From: Streptomyces sp. NBC_01454
Lineage (GTDB): Bacteria; Actinomycetota; Actinomycetes; Streptomycetales; Streptomycetaceae
Assembly: GCF_036227565.1 (NCBI RefSeq)
Contig: NZ_CP109460.1
Coordinates: 1,116,001 to 1,180,000, forward strand
DNA length: 64,000 nt
Direction of reading: 5' to 3'
The first letter of the stretch is position 1, and each line of letters begins with the position of its first letter. The notes below the pieces were generated by a model. It had not been told where the DNA came from, did no database searches, and saw only the letters and a list, made by a program, of their open reading frames with translations. The position numbers and the translations under genes are program-made. This document shows positions 16,066 to 23,966 of this stretch, one piece after another.

Positions 16066-18251
16066 GCACGTGGACGACGCCCTTGAGGCCAGGGTTGCCG
16101 ATCAGCTTCGACGGTGAACAATTCACGGTCGCCGAAATTGAGGGTCGCCGGATTCTTCTCCAGCCGGCAGTCTCTGTCGTCGGTGTCCCGCAGTGGCGGC
16201 AGGTTGATATCTCTGTGCTGTTGGCGCATCCCACCACCGAGATCCTCACTCCGGCCCCGCAAGGTGAATCAGCTGATGCGGCTGCCCTGAGCGGTCTCAG
16301 CGACAAAGAGGACGATGAGCTGACCCGGCAGTTTCGCCATGTCCAGGAGGTCCGCACCGGCTATCAACTCGGCAGCGAGGAACTGGCTCTGGCGGGCGAG
16401 CCACGACCCGACTACGCGCCCGGAACACCGAAAATGCACCGGTACGCGGCCAAGGCGGCAGAACTGGGAGTTTCCGAAACCACGATCCGCAACTGGGTAC
16501 GGCAAGTGAATAGCTCCGGCCCGGCCGGCCTGGTTCGCGACCGCCCTCAAAAGAGCGTGCTTGACAAGGTCGACCCTCGGTGGCTGGAGATGACCCGGTC
16601 AGTTTTGAAAGGCCACGAGAAGTCATCCCGGCCGGTGCGGAGTCTGATCCTGATCGAGATCGAAGAGCGTCTGGCCAAGAAGTATGGGGATGGCACGGTC
16701 CCGTTTCCGGCCCGCACGACGGGCTATGAGGCACTTCGAGTGCTTACCAAGGGAACGAACGCCTTCGAGGGCAGCACGAAGGGGAAGAGGTCGATCGCGG
16801 ACGCCCCGAAGGGGACCTACGGTCGGCTGCGCGCGACACGACCGGGCGAGTATGTGGTGCTGGACACCAACTGCCTGGACGTCTTCGCGATGGAACCGGT
16901 GACCTGCCGGTGGGTGCGGTGTGAGCTCACGGTCGCGATGGATCTCTATAGCCGGTGCATCACCGGGCTCCGCCTCACCCCGGTGTCGACGAAGTCAACG
17001 GACGTGGCTGGGGTGTTGTTCGAGACGGTCCGGCCACAAGACGTTCCGGGGGACGGGAGCGAGCCGCTGCCGTATTGCGGAGTGCCGTCCACCGTCGTGG
17101 TCGATGCGGACAAGCTCGTCGACCGGGACGGGCAGCCGCTGCTGCCCACGGTCGCGGCCGAGACGATCATCTATGACCACGGCAAGGTCTACCTGTCGAA
17201 CCACATCGAGAGCGTCTGCGCGAAGCTGGACATCTCTCTGCAGCCGGCCCGGCCGAAGACACCGACCGACAAGCCGGTCGAACGCTGGTTCCGAACCCTC
17301 AACCAGGGAGTGCTGGCCGCGCTGCCCGGCTACAAGGGCTCGGACGTGCACAGCCGCGGCGAGAAGGTCGAGGACGAGGCATTCTTCTTCATCGACGAAC
17401 TCGAAGCGATCATCCGTGAATGGATCACTCTGATCTATCACCGGCGCCGCCACCGCGGCCTGCGGATTCCGGAGGTCCCTGGGCTTCAGCTCAGTCCGCT
17501 GGACATGTTCGAGCACGGAGTCACCCGGGCGGGACCACTGCGGATCCCGGCCCGCCCCAATATGGCTCTGGAGTTCCTGGAGGAGGAACGCGTCCCGATC
17601 CACCACTACGGCGTCGAGATCGAAGGGATGCGCTACAACGGGGATGCGCTGAACAACTACCGCAACCAGCCCAGCCCCTATCGCGGAGTGGACGCGGGCA
17701 AGTGGCCGATCGCGGTGGACCGCGGCGATATGCGCAAGGTGTATTTCCAGGACCCAGACCTTCGGACATGGCATACGCTCGACTGGGAACACGCGGCCGC
17801 CCTGAATGGACCGTTCAGCAGAGAGGCGCTGGTCTACGCTCGCCGGATTGCGAAGAAGACGCACCGGTTCCCCGACACCAAACGCGCGTTGGTCGAACTC
17901 CTCGAACGGTGGGGCGCCGGATTGGCCGCGGATCGCACTGAGCGACGCATGGCCCTCCGTCTCTCCCAGGAACGGCTACAGCTGGTGGGAGAGGCCGACG
18001 AACCACGGGAGGCAGAGGACGAGGTCGCCTCGCTGCCATCGGTCCGACGCATTGCCGCCCTGAGTCCATCCGAACAAGACCCAGCAGAAGCCGAGCCCGC
18101 CGAGCCCGGCCTTGTCATCGTCGGAACTGAGGACAACGAACTCGGCGGGGACGACGACGAGGATGAGGAATGCGAGGCAGCCTTCCCGGGCGACGAATCC
18201 GCTCTCATCGATGAGGACGACTACTACGCCGATATCTGGGACAGCCGTTGA
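16062..18251 (+). CDS. tnsB: TnsB-like DDE transposase
   Basis: A 729-residue integrase-core transposase that binds the ends and joins the 3' ends to the target. An N-terminal helix-turn-helix (AAELGVSETTIRNWVRQV) precedes the RNase-H-type catalytic core with Asp268 (VVLDTNCLDV), Asp348 (VVVDADKLVD) and Glu407 (PVERWFRTLNQ). A Mu-type beta-barrel region follows, then an acidic tail (GGDDDEDEEC) that probably contacts TnsC. The ATG at 16062 overlaps the tnsA stop; a GTG two codons upstream is the alternative. All catalytic residues are in place, so it looks functional. Confidence 0.9.
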   Translation: MSTWTTPLRPGLPISFDGEQFTVAEIEGRRILLQPAVSVVGVPQWRQVDISVLLAHPTTEILTPAPQGESADAAALSGLSDKEDDELTRQFRHVQEVRTGYQLGSEELALAGEPRPDYAPGTPKMHRYAAKAAELGVSETTIRNWVRQVNSSGPAGLVRDRPQKSVLDKVDPRWLEMTRSVLKGHEKSSRPVRSLILIEIEERLAKKYGDGTVPFPARTTGYEALRVLTKGTNAFEGSTKGKRSIADAPKGTYGRLRATRPGEYVVLDTNCLDVFAMEPVTCRWVRCELTVAMDLYSRCITGLRLTPVSTKSTDVAGVLFETVRPQDVPGDGSEPLPYCGVPSTVVVDADKLVDRDGQPLLPTVAAETIIYDHGKVYLSNHIESVCAKLDISLQPARPKTPTDKPVERWFRTLNQGVLAALPGYKGSDVHSRGEKVEDEAFFFIDELEAIIREWITLIYHRRRHRGLRIPEVPGLQLSPLDMFEHGVTRAGPLRIPARPNMALEFLEEERVPIHHYGVEIEGMRYNGDALNNYRNQPSPYRGVDAGKWPIAVDRGDMRKVYFQDPDLRTWHTLDWEHAAALNGPFSREALVYARRIAKKTHRFPDTKRALVELLERWGAGLAADRTERRMALRLSQERLQLVGEADEPREAEDEVASLPSVRRIAALSPSEQDPAEAEPAEPGLVIVGTEDNELGGDDDEDEECEAAFPGDESALIDEDDYYADIWDSR

Positions 18252-19375
18252 AAGCGCCGGACGGCGTCGAGCCGTTCGAAGGCGACGACCGCCAGTACAG
18301 TCCCACCCGGCTTCCGGGCTGGCTTCAGGAGGTCAACGGGCCGGACCGGATCCGACCGGAACAGCACACCAGAGCGCAACTGGCTGACCTCTCGCCGCGA
18401 GCGCTCTTAATGCATAACGACAGCCGGGCGGTCTGGCATGCCAACATCGGCCCGATTGAAACCCCGCAACTCCTCCAACTACACGATGAGCTGGACGAGA
18501 TTGTCGATTCGAACCGGCAGGACGGGGATAAGACGAAACCGGCAGCACTGCTGGATTCCTACCCAGGACTCGGAAAGAGCACCGCAGTCCGCGCCTACGG
18601 CCGGAAGCTATTCCGTGAACAGATCACCTTGCGCGGGGAAACCACCCCTAGCGGAGACCGCAGGGTCCCCATCATCTACATCGCACTGAGTGGGAACACA
18701 CAGATCCGCGGCCTGAACGCCGCGATCTGCCGCTTCTACGGACTGCCGGTCACGGGGGACGCCGACACCCTGGCCGAGCGGGCTGTGGACGCGGTGTTGT
18801 CCATGAGAACCGCCGTTTTCATCATCGACGACATCCACTTCCTGGCCGGAGCGAAAACCAACTCGGTTCGCATGTCCAACCAGTTGAAGTACCTGGCAAA
18901 CGTCTTCCCTGTCACCCTCATCTATGTCGGCGTCGGGGTCCAGCAGCGCGGCATCCTCAGCGAGGGATTCTCCGGCAAGAAGAACGAACTCGCCCAGTTC
19001 GGACGCCGCACCACTCCACTGACATTGCTCCCTTTCCAGATCGAGAACGAGGAGGGACGTCGGCAGTGGCAGGTCCTGCTGAAGACGATCGAGAAGAAGC
19101 TCGTCCTGGCGGAGAAATACCCAGGGATGCTCGCCCAGGAACTTTCCGACTATCTCTACTCTCGCTCCACCGGCCACTTTGCCTCCCTCATGGCACTGAT
19201 CAACCGCGGCTGCCTCCGCGCCATCCGCTGCGGCCATGAGCGCCTCGACAAGGACCTCATGGACCAGGTGAAGAACGACGTCGCTGCCGAGGAAGCCCGT
19301 GAGGAACTCGAAGCCGCCATCGAGGCCGGCCTGCTGACCAGTCATCCCGCATCACCCGGCAGGAAATCGGCATGA
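18248..19375 (+). CDS. tnsC: TnsC-like AAA+ ATPase, transposition regulator
   Basis: A 375-residue AAA+ protein linking target selection to the transposase. Walker A is SYPGLGKST (Lys110) and Walker B is AVFIIDDIHFL (Asp194-Asp195), followed by a sensor-like region (PVTLIYVGVGVQQRG). The reading frame overlaps the tnsB stop through TTGA, which implies a TTG start and coupling to tnsB; the next ATG lies more than 50 codons in and would cost conserved N-terminal sequence. Its size is closer to TniB/TnsC proteins of compact elements than to the 555-residue TnsC of Tn7. Confidence 0.88.
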   Translation: MKAPDGVEPFEGDDRQYSPTRLPGWLQEVNGPDRIRPEQHTRAQLADLSPRALLMHNDSRAVWHANIGPIETPQLLQLHDELDEIVDSNRQDGDKTKPAALLDSYPGLGKSTAVRAYGRKLFREQITLRGETTPSGDRRVPIIYIALSGNTQIRGLNAAICRFYGLPVTGDADTLAERAVDAVLSMRTAVFIIDDIHFLAGAKTNSVRMSNQLKYLANVFPVTLIYVGVGVQQRGILSEGFSGKKNELAQFGRRTTPLTLLPFQIENEEGRRQWQVLLKTIEKKLVLAEKYPGMLAQELSDYLYSRSTGHFASLMALINRGCLRAIRCGHERLDKDLMDQVKNDVAAEEAREELEAAIEAGLLTSHPASPGRKSA

Positions 19376-21954
19376 CGGAATGGACGGATGACCGCATTCC
19401 TCTCTGGGTTCCCCCGGTTGAGGGGGAGTCCCTCGACAGCTGGCTGGCGGCATACGCCCGCCGCCTGCGGACGGGCGTGCCGCAGTTCCTGAGCTTCATT
19501 GGTCTGCACAGAGCCCGTCCCAACCACATGGTCCGGTATCTGACAGACCGCGAACGGCAGGTACTTTCCGAACGCACGGGGCTCGCCTCGGAGGAACTGA
19601 CGCCGATGACGCTCGAACCCTGGGACGGAGTGGCGGTGAACATCGACCGTCCGACGCGCCGTCTGAGCCGCCCACCGAACTGGCGGCACACCGGCAATAC
19701 CAGCCGCTTCTGCCCCGGTTGTCTCGACGAAAGCGCCGGACGTTGGCAGATTTCATGGCGACTGCCGTGGTCATTTGCCTGCACCCGGCACGGAATGCTG
19801 TTGCTCGATTGCTGCCCAGAATGCGGACAACCGCCCGTGGTTCATGGGCGACAGCACCTGCGGAACTCTCCTGCGGGAGTCTGCCTCTACGGAACGGGCA
19901 CTGCCGGCGCCGCCCCCTGCGAGTTCTTCCTGCCGCACGCGGCTACCCCTGTCCTCTCTGCAGACTCATTGGTCCTCAATGCCCAGCAAGACGCCACCTC
20001 CAAATTCTTGCAAATCGGTGATTCTCTGGACGACTCCTTGCTGCATGGTCGCGAACTGGCCGTCCTCGGCCGGTCGGCATTGCGCGGGATCAACGACAGG
20101 CTGTCCACAGCGCCTTCCGTTGTCCATGAAGTCCTCGCGGAACTCGGTGGTGATCTGCCTAAACTAGCGAATCGAGAGAGCGGAGTGAACGCTCACGGCG
20201 TGGCAGTTGGCACCACCATCGCCAGGATTGCAGTGCTCCAGGACCGGGATGACAGTGATGCAGTCTTTGCTTGGTTGATGGAGGCCCAACGTTCGAGGCG
20301 GAAGAATACTTATCCGACATCCTGGCTCGTTGACTGGGTTCCAGCCGGACCCCGCGTGATGTCTCGTGCTCTGACCGCCGTGTCCAACGAACTGACCTGG
20401 ACTGCGCGCCTGCGTTTCGGCACGACCACGAGTGGTCCGACCTGGCCGACCCTCGCCGACGAAGACGTACGACGTCGAGCGGCCCGACTGCCGGCGATGC
20501 TCTGGCCCTCTTGGACAATCCGGATGTTGCCTCGCCTGCCCGAACCCCTATTCAGGTTGTCCGGACTCCGCCGAGCATGCGCGACTCTGCTCCTTACGCC
20601 TGGAACATTCTGGGACTATCCTAGAGCCGCTGAACTTCTGGGCAATCCGCACACATCCGACAACAGGAATGCTCTCGACGCAGCACTCGAAAAGCAGCGC
20701 CCCGATGAACTTGCCGCACTCTTGGCCGAGTTAGCTCGCGCTATTGACGCTCATCCAGTTCCCATCGACTATCGCCGTCGGCGGACCATCTTCTCCGAGG
20801 CCACTATCAGATTCGACCTGGACGCCTTCCATGGGTACTGCCGCCGTCGCGGCCTTCGGAGCGGACCGACGCAGATCAAGAGACTCCGGTGGCACCTTCT
20901 CAAGATTCTCCTCGGAGCAGACCCTGGCAGCTCATCCCGGACCCCGACCTGGAACACGAACCTCTCGCACCAGATCACCACAGAGCTCAAAGGATTCCTC
21001 TTCCAGCAGGCAGTAAAGAACCTCCAGGCTCACCAAATTGAAGAACCCGTGCTTTGGCAACCGCCGGCCACCTGGCTCGAAAGAATTGCATGGCCCGGAG
21101 AAGATCCCGAAAAGATCGACCACTCCGCACTCGCCGAGATGCTGATCGCGGGCCGCCCGCTGGCGGAGGTTGCGAGACACCTGGACATCAGCGAGGACCA
21201 CGTCCTCTTGCACCTTGAAATGGCTGATATCGGTGGGACAGCGCCCGATCCCCCGCCGCGTCCCAGCGTTCCGGGCCGCAACATTCCGCGCCAAGACGTT
21301 CTCTCGCCACGAGAACTGCAACGGCTCTACCAGGAACAGCGACTCTCTGTCGTCGATATCGCGCAGCTCGCGGGGTGCAGCTCTCGCACCGTTCGTCGAG
21401 CACTCGTCGAGGCCAAGATCCCTAGCTCAGGGCGCGGAGTTCCTCCCCTCCTGCCGGGCATGGTTACCAGAGATTGGCTGGAAGGGGAGTACGCCATGAA
21501 AGGACGCGGCTGTCTTGATATCGCGCACGAACTCGGCCTCCATCAAGACACCGTGTCGCGCTTCCTGCGGATTTGGGACATCCCGCGACGTTCCAACGGA
21601 CTCGGTTCGAACCCCTTCGCCCACCTCGGTGTCGCGCTCTCGCCAGAAATGCGACGCCTCAGTAATAGGAGGAGCTGCCTGCCGTGGCTACGCAACCTCC
21701 TCCAAATACCCGGACACCCCGGCCTGTCGGCTGCCGCACCGGCAATCAGCGTCCCCGAGGTCACCCTCCGCCGGCAGCTCAGGATCATTGAAAGCGTCGT
21801 GGGGTTCAGCGTGATCGAGCGAACCGACCCGCTGTCTCCCACTCCGACGGGCGTGAGATTCCTGACCGAAGCTCGCGATCTCCTTGATCGTTTCGACAGC
21901 GCCGCAACGCTGGTCGCAACCGGCTCGAGCAGGACCTCAGACCACTCACGGTGA
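19372..21954 (+). CDS. Large TniQ/TnsD-like target-site selector
   Basis: An 860-residue TniQ-family protein. The N-terminal TniQ domain (residues 1 to about 155) has the zinc ligands Cys114/Cys117 (FCPGC), Cys137/His140 and Cys148/Cys151 (CPEC). The middle resembles the TnsD extension. The C-terminal third holds several DNA-binding helix-turn-helix candidates: LAEVARHLDISEDHVLLHLE, SVVDIAQLAGCSSRTVRRAL and CLDIAHELGLHQDTVSRFL, then a LysR-like segment. TniQ/TnsD proteins bind a fixed attachment site and recruit TnsC. The element sits directly past gap, so this protein probably recognises the gap 3' end. The ATG overlaps the tnsC stop (ATGA). Confidence 0.87.
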   Translation: MTEWTDDRIPLWVPPVEGESLDSWLAAYARRLRTGVPQFLSFIGLHRARPNHMVRYLTDRERQVLSERTGLASEELTPMTLEPWDGVAVNIDRPTRRLSRPPNWRHTGNTSRFCPGCLDESAGRWQISWRLPWSFACTRHGMLLLDCCPECGQPPVVHGRQHLRNSPAGVCLYGTGTAGAAPCEFFLPHAATPVLSADSLVLNAQQDATSKFLQIGDSLDDSLLHGRELAVLGRSALRGINDRLSTAPSVVHEVLAELGGDLPKLANRESGVNAHGVAVGTTIARIAVLQDRDDSDAVFAWLMEAQRSRRKNTYPTSWLVDWVPAGPRVMSRALTAVSNELTWTARLRFGTTTSGPTWPTLADEDVRRRAARLPAMLWPSWTIRMLPRLPEPLFRLSGLRRACATLLLTPGTFWDYPRAAELLGNPHTSDNRNALDAALEKQRPDELAALLAELARAIDAHPVPIDYRRRRTIFSEATIRFDLDAFHGYCRRRGLRSGPTQIKRLRWHLLKILLGADPGSSSRTPTWNTNLSHQITTELKGFLFQQAVKNLQAHQIEEPVLWQPPATWLERIAWPGEDPEKIDHSALAEMLIAGRPLAEVARHLDISEDHVLLHLEMADIGGTAPDPPPRPSVPGRNIPRQDVLSPRELQRLYQEQRLSVVDIAQLAGCSSRTVRRALVEAKIPSSGRGVPPLLPGMVTRDWLEGEYAMKGRGCLDIAHELGLHQDTVSRFLRIWDIPRRSNGLGSNPFAHLGVALSPEMRRLSNRRSCLPWLRNLLQIPGHPGLSAAAPAISVPEVTLRRQLRIIESVVGFSVIERTDPLSPTPTGVRFLTEARDLLDRFDSAATLVATGSSRTSDHSR

Positions 21955-22049
21955 TTGCCGGAGCGGTGCTCAACGCCAAGATTGAGAAGCCTGGGCTGAC
22001 AACGGCGTTGCCAATCTGACCCGGATTTCGGCGTTTCTGCAGGAAACAG

Positions 22050-22074
22050 TGTCAATGATCATGAGGAACCTACA
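22050..22074 (-). repeat. Terminal inverted repeat, tniQ-side end
   Basis: Read on the minus strand, the 25 bases begin TGTAGG, the TGT terminus common to Tn7-like ends, and finish CATGATCATTGACA. They pair with 15152-15176 at 22 of 25 positions. Confidence 0.88.
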
Positions 22075-22079
22075 GCGGC
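22075..22079. repeat. Target-site duplication, copy 2 (GCGGC)
   Basis: Identical to 15147-15151. It directly follows the distal terminal repeat. Confidence 0.85.
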
Positions 22080-22097
22080 AGACAGAGCGGACACAGG

Positions 22098-22192
22098 GGC
22101 CCGGCGCCGGAAGCCCGGGTGGCAGTGGGGCGGCAACCGATACCGAGCGGTATCCGGTTGCTCGCCCACCGCCACCCGCCCGGCGCCGGGCC
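22098..22192. terminator. Long near-perfect hairpin, probably the displaced gap terminator
   Basis: Arms 22098-22145 and 22148-22192 pair almost throughout, starting GGCCCGGCGCCGG against CCGGCGCCGGGCC at the base and ending CAACCGATACCG against CGGTATCCGGTTG at the tip, with a 2-base AG loop. With the transposon removed, it would lie about 25 bases after the gap stop, where a terminator belongs. The 22075-22382 stretch otherwise holds only the palindrome at 22328. Confidence 0.65.
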
Positions 22193-22327
22193 ACAGTCGT
22201 CTCAGGACTTCAGCAGCGGGAATGCCGGCGTCCTCGTAACGTGCCCCGTACGAGCCCGCCCCTACTCGCACGGGTGCGGGTTCCGCCCCCACGACCGATG
22301 AGTTCCGCGTCGTCGCGTCGTCTGCAG

Positions 22328-22343
22328 AGGGGGACGTCCCCCT
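22328..22343. promoter_or_regulatory. Perfect 16-bp palindrome before the SRPBCC gene
   Basis: AGGGGGACGTCCCCCT is fully self-complementary and ends 39 bases before the GTG of the next gene. It could be an operator or a small hairpin. No matching regulator gene is adjacent. Confidence 0.4.
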
Positions 22344-22382
22344 TCCGCGCCCGCGGGAGGCCGAGATGCGAGGACAAGGAGC

Positions 22383-22868
22383 GTGCACACCGTGGACCAG
22401 GAGAACGTGAGCGCCACCCTGACGGTCGCCGTGCCCGACGCGAGGGTGTTCGCGGTGCTGGCGGACCCGACGACCCACTCCGCGATCGATGGCACCGGCT
22501 GGGTGCAAAAAGCCGCCGACCGGGCGCCGCTGACCGAGGTGGGCCAGATTTTCCGCATGGACATGTACCACCCCAACCATCCCGACGGTGACTACCGGGT
22601 GGCCAACCAGGTCCACGTGCTCGACCCGCCGCGCACCATCGGCTGGCGGACCGGGACGGAGAAGGACGACGGTCACCTGGAGTTCGGCGGCTGGACCTGG
22701 CGCTACGACCTTGCGCCGCTCGGCCCGTCCGAGACCGAGGTCACGCTCACCTACGACTGGTCGGCGGTGCCACAGTCCATCCGCGAGTACATCCAGTTCC
22801 CGCCATTCGGCCCCGAGCATCTCACCAACTCGCTGCACCACCTGGCCGAGCTTGCCTCCGGTCGGTGA
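22383..22868 (+). CDS. SRPBCC-family (polyketide cyclase-like) protein
   Basis: A 161-residue START/Bet v1-fold protein. VSATLTVAVPDARVFAVLAD is the usual first strand and helix, DPPRTIGWRTGTEKDDGHLE the mid-sheet, and the C-terminal helix is LTNSLHHLAELA. Such proteins bind hydrophobic ligands; many Streptomyces copies have no known substrate. The GTG at 22383 has AAGGAG directly before it. It stands alone just downstream of the transposon and its flanking hairpin. Confidence 0.8.
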   Translation: MHTVDQENVSATLTVAVPDARVFAVLADPTTHSAIDGTGWVQKAADRAPLTEVGQIFRMDMYHPNHPDGDYRVANQVHVLDPPRTIGWRTGTEKDDGHLEFGGWTWRYDLAPLGPSETEVTLTYDWSAVPQSIREYIQFPPFGPEHLTNSLHHLAELASGR

Positions 22869-22896
22869 CGTCAGCGTCCGAGACGACCGGCCCTAA

Positions 22897-22992
22897 GAAC
22901 TCCCATCGAAATGGCTTCGGACATCGCCAGGAGAACTGTGCGCATCCGAGGGTGAGGAAGGCTTCGCTTCGTCGCGTATCTCCCAGCGGATG
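22897..22992 (+). mobile_element. Fossil IS5-type end fragment
   Basis: This segment matches the left end of the IS copy at 23967: the terminal GAACTCCCATCGAAATG aligns with the IS end GAATCTCCTTTCGGAATG, and GCGCATCCGAG, GAGGAAGGCTTCG and CGTATCTCCCAGCGGAT are shared with the last codons of its transposase. Small deletions and many substitutions show it is an old relic. It is in the same orientation as the larger copy, with the SDR gene between them. Confidence 0.7.
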
Positions 22993-23092
22993 GGCAAGAA
23001 CGTCACGCAACCGAGGCCCCACGCCGGCCCCGGTCTATTCGGCACCGGGCGGGCGGTCCCCGGCGAGAACTCCGTGAACCCGCGGTTCCTCG

Positions 23093-23818
23093 CTACCAGC
23101 CGACCTCACCTGTGGAGTCGAAGAGCCGTCCGCTGGGCCCGTCGATCGCCAGGGCGAGCCGCACGACCGTCGCGGCGCTCTGCGCGGGCGTGCTGGTACC
23201 GGTGTGGTTGTTGAGTGCCGTCGCGGTGAACCCCGGGTCGACGGCATTGACGCGGAAGCCCGGCAGGGCGCGGGCGTACTGGTAGGTGAGCATGTTCAAG
23301 GCCGCCTTCGAGACGGGGTAGACCAGGCCCTGCAACCGGGATTCCATGCTCTCCGGGTCGTCGTTGATGGTGAACGATCCGCGGCCGCTCGTCACGTTCA
23401 CGATGCGCGGACGCCGGCCCTTGTGCAATGAAGGCAGAAGGGCGTGCGTCGTCCGGACCGCGCCGAGCAGGTTGACGTCCATGACGTCCGTGAAATCGTC
23501 CGCGGTCGTCTCCTCCACTGCCGGGCGGGTGCCGCCGATGCCCGCGTTGTTCACCAGTACGTCGAGCCTGCCGCACTCCGCCTCGATCGTCCGAGCCGCG
23601 GCTTCGACCTGCGACTGGTCTGCCACGTCCAGGGGCACGAACCGCACGTCGGCTCCACCAGCCGACAACTCACGTGCGGCCGCACGGCCCCGTTCCCGAT
23701 CGCGCGCACCGAGATAGACCACCATCCCCACAGCGGCGAGTTGTCGGGCCACCTCTCGCCCGATTCCCTGGTTCGCGCCTGTCACCATGGCTATGTCCGC
23801 AGTCGTCATACTCGACAT
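23093..23818 (-). CDS. Short-chain dehydrogenase/reductase
   Basis: A 241-residue classical SDR. TGANQGIGREVARQL is the nucleotide-binding TGxxxGxG motif, NNAG follows at LDVLVNNAGIGG, and the catalytic Tyr-x3-Lys is in YPVSKAALNM. The Arg in GARDRERGRAA favours NADP(H). The substrate is unknown. GAGAGGATC precedes the ATG at 23818, and an inverted repeat CTCGT-CTC-ACGAG (23832-23844) lies a few bases upstream. It sits between a fossil IS end and a decayed IS copy, so it may have arrived or been kept there by IS activity. Confidence 0.88.
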   Translation of the reverse strand: MSSMTTADIAMVTGANQGIGREVARQLAAVGMVVYLGARDRERGRAAARELSAGGADVRFVPLDVADQSQVEAAARTIEAECGRLDVLVNNAGIGGTRPAVEETTADDFTDVMDVNLLGAVRTTHALLPSLHKGRRPRIVNVTSGRGSFTINDDPESMESRLQGLVYPVSKAALNMLTYQYARALPGFRVNAVDPGFTATALNNHTGTSTPAQSAATVVRLALAIDGPSGRLFDSTGEVGW

Positions 23819-23966
23819 GATCCTCTCAAGACTCGTCTCACGAGGAGGGTAGACGCGAACGATTCGTCAGCCGTCGCAGGTGCCATGGGACTTGACCTCT
23901 TCGCAGAAGGCGCCCACAGCTCTCGGCCCATCGCTTCCGGTGTGCCTGGCCGCAAGAGTCACCCTT

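Larger units (their letters stand above)
15152..22074 (+). mobile_element. Complete Tn7-like transposon (6,923 bp, no cargo), tnsABC-tniQ
   Basis: The element carries tnsA, tnsB, tnsC and a tniQ/tnsD-like gene in one operon with 4-base overlaps. It is bounded by 25-bp imperfect terminal inverted repeats (15152-15176 and 22050-22074, 22 of 25 matching) and flanked by the 5-bp duplication GCGGC. Only about 120 bases lie between the tniQ stop and the distal end, so there is no cargo. The tnsA-side end faces the 3' end of gap, the same orientation Tn7 takes beside glmS. No Cas gene, CRISPR or second TniQ is present, so this is not an RNA-guided form. Base composition is visibly less GC-extreme than in the neighbours, in line with transfer. 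Confidence 0.9.

Noticed and set aside
15152..22074. RNA-guided (CRISPR-associated) transposon
   Set aside because: No Cas12k, Cascade gene or CRISPR array is present. The single large TniQ protein and the fixed site fit a TnsD-like, protein-guided pathway.
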